Positions 20,784-28,435 of a DNA stretch of 29,097 bases are shown in pieces. A program made the translations under genes and the position numbers. The stretch is taken from positions 1-29,097 of IMG/VR virus record IMGVR_UViG_3300034198_027291; one strand, given 5' to 3'. The stretch comes from a virus. Every line of letters begins with the position of its first letter. The first letter of the stretch is position 1. A model generated the notes under the pieces. That model made no database searches. It had not been told where the DNA came from and saw nothing but the letters and a program-made list of their open reading frames with translations.

Positions 20784-21842
20784 TCAACTTCTAATATTTA
20801 ATTTTTGTAATATCCCAAGCACTGACAATTGTTGAAAACCATCTGTAGTTCTGTTGTCTAAGTCGTATGCTTTGCATTCTGATAGAGTTAAAATAGCTTC
20901 TTGCTTAGCGTATTTCTTTTCTTCAGTTGTGATATTAGCTTTGATCCTGAAATTAATATTATCTGTTTTGACAGCATCTCGCTTTTCATTGCTTAAGCAT
21001 TTAGAAAAATACGATATGAACTGCGCTTTAGAAGAAAAAGTTCGATCTAATCGTTTTGACATATCAAGCAATATTTCATTCATTGCAATTAAGCAAAACA
21101 TACGACCTGAATTGCTTTGTATTTTTGAGCAATCTTCGTTGTTTAAAGGGTAATGAGAAGCTAAGTTTTGAGGTTCTTTGTATTGATTAAAAAGAAAAAC
21201 CTTAGCCTTTTTTTCTGCGTTAGTTGATTTTTTTCTTTTGTTTTGCAAATATTTTTTAATTTTTACTATTGTATTTTTTGTTATTTCTTTTTCTTTTTTG
21301 CTTTCAGAATTTTCTAAAAAATTAGATTTTAGATCTATATATTCAATATTCTTATTATTTTCTATATGTATATGTGCAGGCAATAAATTGCCGTTAGCTA
21401 TTTGCTTTGTATCCTTTATTTTAAAAGGTGTAGAAGCCGAAAAACCGAATAAATAATACTCTTTAAAAATCCTATTATTTACTCGAATGAATTTGCGATA
21501 TTTGATATCTAAAACGCTTTTTAATTCATTCAAAATATTTCTATTTTGTCGTGGTTTACAGCCTGTGATTTTTTCTAAATATAAAGAATTAAATAAAACA
21601 GTTTCATTCTTCAATAATTTTTGAACTACTATAGAAAGTATACTAACAGCTTTCCTACTTAATTTTTTTGTTTTTTCCGTTAATTTTTTATTCTTTGCTA
21701 CACAAGCTCTTTCTATATTATTATAACATAAATATTCTTTACGGTATGTAGCATGAGAATTATTGAAGCTATGTATTAAAGCTGATATTGGGTTTTCTTG
21801 ACTTAGAGCTTCTTGCTCTTGTGTTTGTGCTAAACAAGCCAC
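20784..21842 (-). CDS. Second replication-initiator-like protein
   Basis: A 352-aa basic protein. The start is GTG at 21842, preceded by GGAG. An ATG two bases upstream is out of frame and soon stops. The N-terminal half contains FNSLYLEKITGCKPRQNRNILNELKSVLDIKYRKFIRVNNRIFKEYYLF, a winged-helix-like segment. Its PRQNRNILNEL...DIKYRK reading resembles the matching part of the DnaA-like initiator (KQRGRFLKQI...EIKYHK). A Lys-rich linker and a helical C-terminus with ISYFSKCLSNEKRDAVKTDN follow. I infer a plasmid replication or regulation role. Upstream repeats (21879-21971) would be its binding sites. It could be a regulator instead. Confidence 0.5.
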   Translation of the reverse strand: MACLAQTQEQEALSQENPISALIHSFNNSHATYRKEYLCYNNIERACVAKNKKLTEKTKKLSRKAVSILSIVVQKLLKNETVLFNSLYLEKITGCKPRQNRNILNELKSVLDIKYRKFIRVNNRIFKEYYLFGFSASTPFKIKDTKQIANGNLLPAHIHIENNKNIEYIDLKSNFLENSESKKEKEITKNTIVKIKKYLQNKRKKSTNAEKKAKVFLFNQYKEPQNLASHYPLNNEDCSKIQSNSGRMFCLIAMNEILLDMSKRLDRTFSSKAQFISYFSKCLSNEKRDAVKTDNINFRIKANITTEEKKYAKQEAILTLSECKAYDLDNRTTDGFQQLSVLGILQKLNIRS

Positions 21843-22252
21843 ATATTTTCTCCATTAGTTAATATATTTTTATATTTCAACTAACTAACGACAAAAATTT
21901 ACTTGACAAATAGGTATTACTTTACTATTCTCACAACTGTCGTTGTTAGTTAATGTTGTTAGTTAGTTAAAAAAACGGTTGACATCTTGCTACTGCAAAA
22001 CGTCTTTGATGTTTGAGAGAATTTTAGAAATCCAACTGCCCAGTCTTTTTTCTAAATCTCTACATAAAATAAAATTCCTTTACCTTACAAAAATCCTCCT
22101 AAGTATAATCAAAGTCATATAGGTTCTCATCCTGAGAACTTGCCTATGATAATTAGTTAAAATTTAAAAATCAAGCTTTCTGTTGAAAGTTTTTGCAAAA
22201 GGCTTTATATATTAAAGTCAACTAGATTTAAATATTAAATTATGTAAGAATT
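21843..22252. promoter_or_regulatory. Gene-free 410-bp region with GTTAGTTA repeats, a promoter and a large hairpin
   Basis: Arm AACTAACTAACGACA (21879-21893) is matched in inverse by TGTCGTTGTTAGTTA (21938-21952), and a further direct copy TGTTGTTAGTTAGTT follows at about 21955. Between the arms is a plus-strand promoter, TTGACA (21903-21908), 17 bp, TATTCT (21926-21931). Further right, GTTCTCA (22123-22129) pairs with TGAGAAC (22133-22139), flanked by a second stem TCATA/TATGA (22115-22119, 22145-22149). The repeats resemble operators or iterons for the neighbouring replication-like protein. The hairpin could act in a leader RNA for the genes at 22253. No gene was found here. Confidence 0.55.
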
Positions 22253-22534
22253 ATGGTAAATATGGATACACACGCAATTATCAAAGATTTTATTACTTCA
22301 GGTATACCTGAAAAACAGGCAGAAATGATAGTTGCCAAGGTTATAACTATTGCTAAAAACGAAGTAGATTCTTTAGGAAAAGAACAGTTAAATTTGGCTA
22401 CAAAGTCGGATATGGAAAAAGTTAGACTCGAAATTAGAGATGTTAAAATTGATATTTTAAAATGGATTATTCCGCTTTTTTTAACTGTGTTATTGAGTAA
22501 TATAGGGATAATAGTAACATTCTTATTAAAGTAG
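22253..22534 (+). CDS. DUF1640-like coiled-coil membrane protein, paralogue
   Basis: This 93-aa protein has the same plan as the one at 5936-6187: MDTHAIIKDFITSGIPEKQAE, a coiled-coil segment with NLATKSDMEKVRLEI, and a C-terminal membrane span (WIIPLFLTVLLSNIGIIVTFLL). The start could be ATG 22253 or 22262. Two diverged paralogues on one element, on opposite strands, suggest separate acquisition or an old duplication. It is followed after 12 bp by a winged-helix gene. Role unknown; the tail anchor implies the inner membrane. Confidence 0.75.
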   Translation: MVNMDTHAIIKDFITSGIPEKQAEMIVAKVITIAKNEVDSLGKEQLNLATKSDMEKVRLEIRDVKIDILKWIIPLFLTVLLSNIGIIVTFLLK

Positions 22535-22546
22535 ATTAGTTAATTT

Positions 22547-22885
22547 ATGTTAAATAAAATGAAAAATAAAGACCAAAATAAGGAATTATTAATGAAAGCA
22601 ATAGATAATTATGCTTTACTTCCTAAAACTGGGCGTGTTTTACTTAAGACTTTAATTAACTTGGCTATTGATGACATTATTGTTATAAATATAAAGGAAT
22701 TAAGTAAGTTATCTAATATATCACGACCTTCTGTTTATTCAAGTTTGAAAGTTTTAGAAGATAATGGATTTATACAAAGACAAAATAACCCACGTAGTAG
22801 ATTAAGTTCCTTTATTATCAAACCCCATAAATTTGAAAATATAATTCAACATTATACTGTTAGACAAAATATTTTACACAATTAA
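22547..22885 (+). CDS. Winged-helix DNA-binding protein (RepL/MarR-like)
   Basis: A 112-aa protein. After a charged N-terminus, LPKTGRVLLKTLINLAI forms a helix. A clear winged helix follows: VINIKELSKLSNISRPSVYSSLKVLEDNGFIQRQ, then a basic wing NNPRSRLSSFIIKP. The recognition helix SRPSVYSSLKVLE fits MarR/IclR-like repressors and the plasmid RepL replication family; the two cannot be separated by eye. It lies between a DUF1640-type gene and a promoter-plus-attenuator leader (22895-22976) and may regulate the recombination operon downstream. Confidence 0.7.
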   Translation: MLNKMKNKDQNKELLMKAIDNYALLPKTGRVLLKTLINLAIDDIIVINIKELSKLSNISRPSVYSSLKVLEDNGFIQRQNNPRSRLSSFIIKPHKFENIIQHYTVRQNILHN

Positions 22886-22894
22886 ATAAAACTA

Positions 22895-22923
22895 TTGACA
22901 CTAATAAATTCTTCCTATATACT
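22895..22923 (+). promoter_or_regulatory. Strong sigma-70 promoter for the recombination operon leader
   Basis: TTGACA (22895-22900), 17 bp, TATACT (22918-22923): five of six -10 positions match, the -35 is perfect and the spacing is ideal. Transcription would start near 22930, just before the hairpins at 22934-22976. Confidence 0.75.
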
Positions 22924-22933
22924 CCTATCTAAC

Positions 22934-22976
22934 AAGGCATAAAAAAAGCCTTAAGCTATTAACTTAAGGCTTTTTT
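22934..22976 (+). terminator. Terminator with competing upstream stem (attenuator-like)
   Basis: AGCCTTAAG (22947-22955) pairs with CTTAAGGCT (22963-22971), followed by a T run to 22976: a strong intrinsic terminator. An A run to its left makes it partly bidirectional. AAGGC (22934-22938) can instead pair with GCCTT (22948-22952), which would break the terminator stem. The terminator lies between the promoter at 22895 and the gene at 23063, so it fits an attenuator. Confidence 0.7.
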
Positions 22977-23062
22977 CTTGTTTATAAACAGGTAAATAAA
23001 TATAAGACGCAAATAAAATATTTATTTTTGTTGTATTAACTCTCATTCAAAGGAGAATACCT

Positions 23063-23698
23063 ATGAATCATACCCAAATTTTGCCCTTTTGCAAGGTGAA
23101 AAATCACAACAAAATCAAGTTTCCAAAAAATCATGCTAAAATAGATCCAAAGAACAAAAAATCGTTTAACATGAATCAGCAAGAAGCTATGAGCGTTGCA
23201 CGCGCAAAAGATGCTTTAAATATTATTTCACCAGCACAAAGTTTACAAATTTTAAAAAACTTTGAAAATTTAAAAGATGCTTTTAAACTATATTTTCAAA
23301 AAAATAATATTGAAAAATCTTTGGATAATATCGCAACAATACCTACTTTCTTTAAACCTCAAGCTGATGAAATAGAATTGTCTGAAAGTACAAAAAATAC
23401 AATTAATAGAATTGGTGCAAGAGCAAGAAAAGAATTTATAGAAGAACAAACAGCTAGAGCTTTTCAATATAATATTCCATTTAATATCGAAAATGTTAAT
23501 TTTCTTGAATTAAGCTACAAAATTGATGAGTACGAAAGATTACTAGATCAAGCACAAGATTATTGTATTAACTGGGATATATCAGAATATGACCCAGTTG
23601 CTTTGCGCCAAGAAATAGAAGATCAAGAACGCATTTCATCTTACGAAAACAATAATCTTTGTAATTATTTTTATTCAACACGTGGTTTGGAAGTTTAA
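23063..23698 (+). CDS. Unknown 211-aa protein, first gene of recombination operon
   Basis: A good Shine-Dalgarno (AAAGGAGA) precedes ATG 23063. The N-terminal 35 residues are basic (KIKFPKNHAKIDPKNKKSF). The rest is helical and acidic, with FLELSYKIDEYERLLDQAQDYC and a C-terminal YDPVALRQEIEDQERISSYE. No membrane span or enzyme motif is seen. The operon order (this gene, an 85-aa gene, a 47-aa gene, ERF, YqaJ) suggests an accessory to recombination or replication, or an early regulator, but the family is not recognised. Confidence 0.6.
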   Translation: MNHTQILPFCKVKNHNKIKFPKNHAKIDPKNKKSFNMNQQEAMSVARAKDALNIISPAQSLQILKNFENLKDAFKLYFQKNNIEKSLDNIATIPTFFKPQADEIELSESTKNTINRIGARARKEFIEEQTARAFQYNIPFNIENVNFLELSYKIDEYERLLDQAQDYCINWDISEYDPVALRQEIEDQERISSYENNNLCNYFYSTRGLEV

Positions 23699-23699
23699 A

Positions 23700-23957
23700 A
23701 TGGACAATTCAAACAACATAAAAGATTGCAGAATTTCACGCAAAGAAATATTGAATCTTCTTTCTAGTATGAATAGCGATATCTCAACACATAGTTTGTC
23801 AATGTGGTTAAAATCAATAACTAATGATGAATGGGTTGTAGTGCCAAGAGATTTTGCTTCAATGCTATATACTTTAGAAGGAATAGCAAACAGCTGCAGT
23901 GTACAAGATCAAGGCAAAAGTAGAGGTTATTTGGCTCAACTTAAGCAATATCTTTAA
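23700..23957 (+). CDS. Unknown 85-aa protein
   Basis: I start it at ATG 23700 (MDNSNN), one base after the preceding stop and with a GGAAG Shine-Dalgarno inside the upstream gene. The longer frame from 23682 lacks one. The protein reads SRKEILNLLSSMNSDISTHSLSMWLKSI, then DEWVVVPRDFASMLYTLEGIANSC, probably helical, with no known motif. It is co-transcribed with the gene before it. Function unknown. Confidence 0.55.
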   Translation: MDNSNNIKDCRISRKEILNLLSSMNSDISTHSLSMWLKSITNDEWVVVPRDFASMLYTLEGIANSCSVQDQGKSRGYLAQLKQYL

Positions 23958-24027
23958 AAAATAATAATAGTATATTAGTATGTCCTTAAATACTACAAAC
24001 AGTATATACAGATATTAGGTAATTAGT

Positions 24028-24171
24028 ATGAAAAATGATTTAAACATCAAAGCTCAAAACAAAAATTTAAAAAATTTAGAACAAATTAAAATAGCTTTAA
24101 AATATTCTATAAATTATTGGGATTTTTTAGATTCAGTTGGATTAAACAAAGGCAAATTAAATGGAAAATAA
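24028..24171 (+). CDS. 47-aa microprotein upstream of ERF gene
   Basis: From ATG 24028 to TAA ending at 24171, overlapping the ERF ATG by 11 bp through the same ATGGAAAATAA junction seen at the ankyrin gene start (11282-11292). The peptide is basic and helical (KNLKNLEQIKIALKYSINYW). It is probably a translational coupler or accessory for ERF; the family is unknown. Confidence 0.5.
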   Translation: MKNDLNIKAQNKNLKNLEQIKIALKYSINYWDFLDSVGLNKGKLNGK

Positions 24172-24799
24172 TAATAACGACGCTCTAATGAGTGAAAAGA
24201 TCGAGAATCTGGCTGTTGCCTTGAGTAAAGCGCAAGCAGCAATAGAAAATGTTAGTAGGGATAAACAAGGGCATGGATATAAATATGCAGATCTAGCTAG
24301 TTGTTTATCTGCAGTCAAAAAGCCTTTAGCAGATAATGGTTTGTCGCTTTCACAGCTAGTTAGCCAGGATAAAAGCGGCAAACAAATGTTAGTGACATTA
24401 CTAATTCATGAATCTGGGCAATGGCTAAAATCAATATTTTGTATTGAGAGTGTAATCGTAAAGACTAGAGACGGAGCAATTAAAGGTAATTCATTACAAA
24501 ATATAGGAGCTGGTCTTACATATGTAAGACGTTATGCTTTGGCCGCAATAGTAGGGCTTACTCAAGAAGATGATGATGCTCAAAGCGTAAGTAAAGTAAC
24601 AGTAGAAAAAAAAGTACCAGGTTTAACTATAGCAAAAGAGTTCATGAACCTATGTACTGAACACAATCTTAATGCTCAAGAATTTGCCAAGTTTCATAAT
24701 ATCGATAGCAAGTATTCTGAGACAGTAACAAACGGTATAGCTAATTTCAATTTCCTTAAAGAAAAATTTTTAAATGCGTCAAATACAATTACACACTGA
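24161..24799 (+). CDS. ERF-family single-strand annealing protein
   Basis: A 212-aa recombinase that anneals complementary ssDNA, as in phage P22 Erf. The ERF core has GHGYKYADLASCLSAVKKPLADNGLSL at about residues 38-65, a beta region MLVTLLIHESGQWLKS, and the hallmark NIGAGLTYVRRYALAAIVGLTQEDDDAQ at about 114-141. The C-terminal 60 residues are variable. The start overlaps the 47-aa gene, and its end overlaps the exonuclease gene by 26 bp, giving the usual annealase-exonuclease pair. It works with the YqaJ exonuclease and the SSB encoded at 15628 in phage recombination, genome circularisation or concatemer formation. Confidence 0.92.
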   Translation: MENNNNDALMSEKIENLAVALSKAQAAIENVSRDKQGHGYKYADLASCLSAVKKPLADNGLSLSQLVSQDKSGKQMLVTLLIHESGQWLKSIFCIESVIVKTRDGAIKGNSLQNIGAGLTYVRRYALAAIVGLTQEDDDAQSVSKVTVEKKVPGLTIAKEFMNLCTEHNLNAQEFAKFHNIDSKYSETVTNGIANFNFLKEKFLNASNTITH

Positions 24800-25421
24800 T
24801 CTTAAACAAGGTAGTGATAAGTGGCTTAAGTTGCGCTTAGGCAAAATAACAGGCTCATGCTTTCACAAGTTGCTAGGAACAAAAGCAGCTCGTGAGAAGT
24901 ATCTTTATGATCGAGCAAATGAGATCGTAACAGGTTGCAAATCAGACGGAGAGGAGTATGTAAATATTCATATTCAACGAGGCTGGGAATATGAACCTAT
25001 AGCAAGAGCCAATTATACAGCTTATACATTCACTTCTATTGATGAAATTGGTTTAGCACAATTAGGTGATTATGTAGCATGCTCTCCGGATGGATTGGTT
25101 GGTGAGGATGGCATGATAGAAATTAAAATACTAGACTCTAATAATTATTTTAGACAAGTTGTTGAAATATCAAAAAAAGGCGTAGAAGCAATTGCAAACG
25201 AGCATTATATTCAAATGCAATGTAATTTATTTGTATGCAATCGGCAGTGGTGCGATTATGTGCTGTATAATCCAAAACATGCAGCTATAAATAATGGTTT
25301 ATTTATTTATAGAGTAGAATGCAATAATACCATGCAATCTCGTATTGCTCAGGCAGTTGATGAGTGTATAACAACAATAAATGAATACGTAGATCAGTAT
25401 CGTAATATATTCAAAAATTAA
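24774..25421 (+). CDS. YqaJ-type viral exonuclease (lambda Exo-like)
   Basis: A 215-aa PD-(D/E)XK nuclease that resects dsDNA ends to give ssDNA for the annealase. Near the N-terminus, GSDKWLKLRLGKITGSCFHKLLG is the YqaJ signature. Active-site residues are readable: Glu in GWEYEPIAR (about 71-78), Asp in CSPDGLVG (about 106), and the EIK triad part in GMIEIKI (about 116-118). Further on, HYIQMQCNLFVCNRQWCDYVLY is the conserved Gln/Cys helix. It overlaps the ERF gene by 26 bp in another frame. Cysteines are frequent, but no Fe-S cluster spacing is evident. Confidence 0.92.
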   Translation: MRQIQLHTDLKQGSDKWLKLRLGKITGSCFHKLLGTKAAREKYLYDRANEIVTGCKSDGEEYVNIHIQRGWEYEPIARANYTAYTFTSIDEIGLAQLGDYVACSPDGLVGEDGMIEIKILDSNNYFRQVVEISKKGVEAIANEHYIQMQCNLFVCNRQWCDYVLYNPKHAAINNGLFIYRVECNNTMQSRIAQAVDECITTINEYVDQYRNIFKN

Positions 25422-25478
25422 ATAGATCTAGGAAAAAAACTTTATTTTTGCATTAATTTTTAAAACATAAAAAATATC

Positions 25479-25507
25479 TTGACTTGTGATTAAACCTACG
25501 GTAGTAT
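25479..25507 (+). promoter_or_regulatory. Promoter before ankyrin genes
   Basis: TTGACT (25479-25484), 17 bp, TAGTAT (25502-25507), in the 157-bp gap between the exonuclease and the first ankyrin gene. It would drive the two ankyrin genes and the XRE gene. Nothing else is seen in the gap. Confidence 0.5.
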
Positions 25508-25578
25508 AAAGCGATAAACTTAGAAATTAAAATTATAAAAAAACTATAAAAAAAATAACAAAAGATATTATATTTGAG

Positions 25579-26316
25579 TTGCAATTTAACAATGATGGCG
25601 AATTGTTTATTACATCAGATTCAAAAACTGACATAAAATTGGATCTTTTTGAACAATGTTTTTTAGATTTATTTAAAACTTTAGATAAAACTAAAAAACA
25701 TTCATTTAGCTTTTACAATTTATTTGGTTGTAATCAAGTAAATTATCATGGAGTATTTGAAATAACTTTCTCTGATCCCAACAATCCTACTAGCGATATA
25801 ATTGGCGTTCTTCACAAAAATCCTAGTTTTACAGAAAAACTTAATATGTTGAATCAAGAAGTGAACGCATTAAGAATAAGGAAAAATTTTGAAGATGAAT
25901 TAAATGCACAAGATTATCACGGAAATACAGCTTTACATCACGCTGTAGACAAGGGTGATTTTGATCTTGTTGAAACTTTGGTTGAAAAAGGAGCGGATTT
26001 TAATGTGCAAAATGAAGAAGGTGACACTACTTTGCATCTAGCATTTTTGTTAACTGAAGAGAATGAAAAAGTTGAGATAGCTGAATTTTTAATTAACAAA
26101 GGAGCTGATCTTAATTTACAAAGTATATTTGGACACACTGCTTTACATTTAGCAGCAATGTTTTGGGAAACTGAGTTGGCTAAACTATTAATTAAAAAAG
26201 GAGCAGATACAACTTTGAAAAATAAAAAGAGTAAAACTCCTTTGCAAATAGCTATTCATGAGGAATGCTATGAGATAGCAGAATTATTAAAAAAAATCAA
26301 ATTAAACGAGTTATAA
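25579..26316 (+). CDS. Ankyrin-repeat protein (245 aa)
   Basis: The N-terminal 100 residues are a non-repeat domain, helical and Phe-rich (LFEQCFLDLFKTLDKTKKHSF, then NYHGVFEITFSDPNNP), of unknown function. Ankyrin repeats follow at about 112-240: YHGNTALHHAVDKGDFDLVETLVEKGADFN, EGDTTLHLAF...IAEFLINKGADLN, FGHTALHLAAMFWETELAKLLIKKGAD and a degenerate fourth. No ATG is available near the start. The frame opens with TTG at 25579 after several sense codons (ATT, ATA), so the true start is uncertain and the gene may have lost its original 5' end. Its first repeat is closely related in DNA to the first repeat of the next gene. A host-protein-binding effector role is possible. Confidence 0.75.
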   Translation: MQFNNDGELFITSDSKTDIKLDLFEQCFLDLFKTLDKTKKHSFSFYNLFGCNQVNYHGVFEITFSDPNNPTSDIIGVLHKNPSFTEKLNMLNQEVNALRIRKNFEDELNAQDYHGNTALHHAVDKGDFDLVETLVEKGADFNVQNEEGDTTLHLAFLLTEENEKVEIAEFLINKGADLNLQSIFGHTALHLAAMFWETELAKLLIKKGADTTLKNKKSKTPLQIAIHEECYEIAELLKKIKLNEL

Positions 26317-26328
26317 AAGATTAAAAAT

Positions 26329-26748
26329 ATGGAAAATAAAAACAATATAAATGCACAAGATTATCACGGAATGACAGCTTTGCATCACGCTGTGAAAAAT
26401 AATGATTTTGATCTTGTTGAAACTTTGGTTAAAGAAGGAGCAGATGTTAATGTGCAAGATGAATATGGTTTTACTCCTTTACATTTTGCAGCCAGAGACA
26501 ACCTATTCCTGATAGCTAAATTTTTATTGGAAAACAACGCTGATGTTAATAATCAAGATAATTGTGATGGAGCAACACCTTTACATTTAGCTGCGTCAGG
26601 TAATCATTCTAATGCAGCATTATGGTTAATAAACAAAAAAGCAGATGTTAATTTAAAAGACTGTAGAGGTAGCACTCCTTTAGATTGGGCTGAGCAAGGA
26701 GTTATAAAATTGCTTAGAGATGAAGGCGCAACAAGAGGAAAAGGTTAA
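26329..26748 (+). CDS. Ankyrin-repeat protein (139 aa)
   Basis: Almost wholly ankyrin: YHGMTALHHAVKNNDFDLVETLVKEGADVN, YGFTPLHFAARDNLFLIAKFLLENNADVN, GATPLHLAASGNHSNAALWLINKKADVN, then a half-repeat GSTPLDWAEQGVIKLL. It starts 13 bp after the preceding ankyrin gene. The first repeat region matches that gene's first repeat over about 80 bp with few changes (25902 and 26349 onward), so one probably arose by partial duplication. The protein lacks a catalytic domain and a secretion signal, so it should act by protein binding. Confidence 0.85.
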   Translation: MENKNNINAQDYHGMTALHHAVKNNDFDLVETLVKEGADVNVQDEYGFTPLHFAARDNLFLIAKFLLENNADVNNQDNCDGATPLHLAASGNHSNAALWLINKKADVNLKDCRGSTPLDWAEQGVIKLLRDEGATRGKG

Positions 26749-26753
26749 AAACT

Positions 26754-27140
26754 ATGAAAAAAGAAACAATAACAAGAGTTAATGATATAGATCGTTTAAT
26801 TAGCAAACGTTTAAAATTAAAAAGACTGACAGTAGGTTTAAGTCAAGAAGTTTTAGGGAAAGCTGCAGGTGTTAGCACACAACAAATTCAAAAATATGAA
26901 AATGGATTAAATCGTATTTCTAGTGGCAAATTATTTATGTTGTCTACTTTTTTTAAAGTACCAATAAATTACTTTTTTGAACAAGAAGATAATTTGAGCA
27001 ACAATATTTCTAATCTTCTATCCGAAAAAAAAGATCATGTAAGTGAAAAAGAACTTATTATTTTGATAAAAGCTTTTAGCAAAATCACAAATAACACAAC
27101 CCGTAAAAAAATTATTGAATTTGTTAAAACAATGCATTAA
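26754..27140 (+). CDS. XRE-family HTH repressor
   Basis: A 128-aa protein with a classic lambda-repressor-type HTH at about residues 15-75 (LKRLTVGLSQEVLGKAAGVSTQQIQKYENGLNRISSGKLFMLSTFF), with Gln-Gln-Ile-Gln-Lys-Tyr-Glu in the recognition helix. A helical C-terminus (about 85-128) may dimerise. This type is common in alphaproteobacteria and their prophages. It lies 5 bp after the ankyrin gene in the same transcript and converges with the coiled-coil gene. It could be the lysogeny or copy-control repressor; no specific operator could be assigned. Confidence 0.85.
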   Translation: MKKETITRVNDIDRLISKRLKLKRLTVGLSQEVLGKAAGVSTQQIQKYENGLNRISSGKLFMLSTFFKVPINYFFEQEDNLSNNISNLLSEKKDHVSEKELIILIKAFSKITNNTTRKKIIEFVKTMH

Positions 27141-27179
27141 TTTGTAAGATTTAATAAGGAATTATTTATTCATTACTTT

Positions 27180-27731
27180 TTAATCATCTAATATTGAATA
27201 ATCTTGACTAATCAAAATTGATTCTACAGTTTCTAAATTTAAAGCGTTTAATGGTTGTGTTTGAGAATTTTGATCTATTAAACTGTTATTCACAATACTT
27301 AATTGTTCAAATTCTATTGCTAAAAGTTTGTTATTTAATTCTGTGATTTTAGTATTTTTTAATTCTAGCAATTTTTTTAATTCAGATATTTCTGAAATTA
27401 AATTTAATTTATCACTTCGAAGATCTTTTTTGTCTTCTGTTAATTCTTTAATTTGTTCTTTAAAAAATTGATTTTGAAATTCTAGTTGTTGAATTTTGTT
27501 TAACAATAAATTATTATCATCTGATATTACAGAAATATTTTGAGGATTAATAGGTGCTTGATAAGTTAAAGATTCTTGCCTTGAAATAGAAGCAAGAATC
27601 TTTACAGCTGGTTCATATTGATTTTCTTTAATAATATTTTGCTGAATAATATTACTTTTTTCTGCAGCTAATAATTGACTTTGTTGTATTTTAGCTTTTT
27701 TTATATTTTCAATATAACTTAAACTTTTCAT
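27180..27731 (-). CDS. Unknown 183-aa coiled-coil protein
   Basis: After a helical N-terminus (SLSYIENIKKAKIQQSQLLAAEK), residues about 75-140 form a strong coiled coil (NLLLNKIQQLEFQNQFFKEQ and the following heptads to LNNKLLAIEFEQL). The C-terminus is acidic. It has no membrane span or motif. It starts 6 bp after the outer-membrane protein gene stop on the same strand, so it belongs to that operon. It might be structural or regulatory; unknown. Confidence 0.6.
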   Translation of the reverse strand: MKSLSYIENIKKAKIQQSQLLAAEKSNIIQQNIIKENQYEPAVKILASISRQESLTYQAPINPQNISVISDDNNLLLNKIQQLEFQNQFFKEQIKELTEDKKDLRSDKLNLISEISELKKLLELKNTKITELNNKLLAIEFEQLSIVNNSLIDQNSQTQPLNALNLETVESILISQDYSILDD

Positions 27732-27737
27732 AAAATT

Positions 27738-28433
27738 TTATATTTTAACTTGCAGCCCAAGTAGTACATTATGCACCGAATAATTTCTACTTTGAACATT
27801 ATTAATGCCTTCAATAACTCTAGGTTTATTGCGACCCAAGTTAATAAAATTATAACTTAATTCCATTCTAATATTATCGGATAATTGAAAATGTGTACCT
27901 GCTGTTAATTTGTATGATAGTCTGTGAACTACTTTACTTTTTGTAGTGTTTAATGGAATATGCAATCCATCTTCTCTTGTCACAACATATCCATTGGCTT
28001 TTTCATTTAAAGTCGATACACCAAGACCTCCGCCGATAAAAGGCGTGAATCCTTTGATAGTTATAATATCTTTATAACCATTAAACATTAAAGCATTAAC
28101 CTTGTTTTTAAAATTAATATTAAAAACATCACCTGTTAACATATTGGTGCTACATTCTTTTGAATGAAACAAGAAATAATAATCAAAAACAGTTTCAAAT
28201 CTTATTCCTCGTTGTTCTAATTCGTAACTAACACCTATTTCAATTAAAGGAAATGTATGAGAAGCTTTAATTTTTCCTACTTGTTCGTTATCTTTGATTT
28301 TAAAAGGATTAATATAATTTAAGCCAGTAGCTCCTTTTAAATAAAGATTTGTTGTTTCTTCTGCAAAACTTTGATAAGGTATTAGAAAAGCTATTAAAAC
28401 AAAGCTTTGCAGTAAAAAATATATTTTTTTCAT
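27738..28433 (-). CDS. Outer-membrane beta-barrel protein with signal peptide
   Basis: I prefer ATG 28433; a GTG at 28442 would add three residues. The first 25 residues are a signal peptide (basic MKK, hydrophobic IYFLLQSFVLIAFLIPY, then a cut near SFA-EE). The 206-residue mature part alternates hydrophobic and polar residues in amphipathic strands. It has FTPFIGGGLGVSTL (a periplasmic-turn motif of small barrels), YKLTAGTHFQLSDNIRMELSYNF, and a C-terminal strand NVLLGLQVKI, as in the small OMP_b-brl / rickettsial surface-protein group. It would insert in the outer membrane by the BAM route. Carried on a phage element, it could alter surface antigenicity or block superinfection. Confidence 0.85.
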   Translation of the reverse strand: MKKIYFLLQSFVLIAFLIPYQSFAEETTNLYLKGATGLNYINPFKIKDNEQVGKIKASHTFPLIEIGVSYELEQRGIRFETVFDYYFLFHSKECSTNMLTGDVFNINFKNKVNALMFNGYKDIITIKGFTPFIGGGLGVSTLNEKANGYVVTREDGLHIPLNTTKSKVVHRLSYKLTAGTHFQLSDNIRMELSYNFINLGRNKPRVIEGINNVQSRNYSVHNVLLGLQVKI

Positions 28434-28435
28434 AA

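Noticed and set aside
24157-24381. 74-codon minus-strand frame over the ERF gene
   Set aside because: Antisense shadow of a well-supported ERF gene, with no motif.
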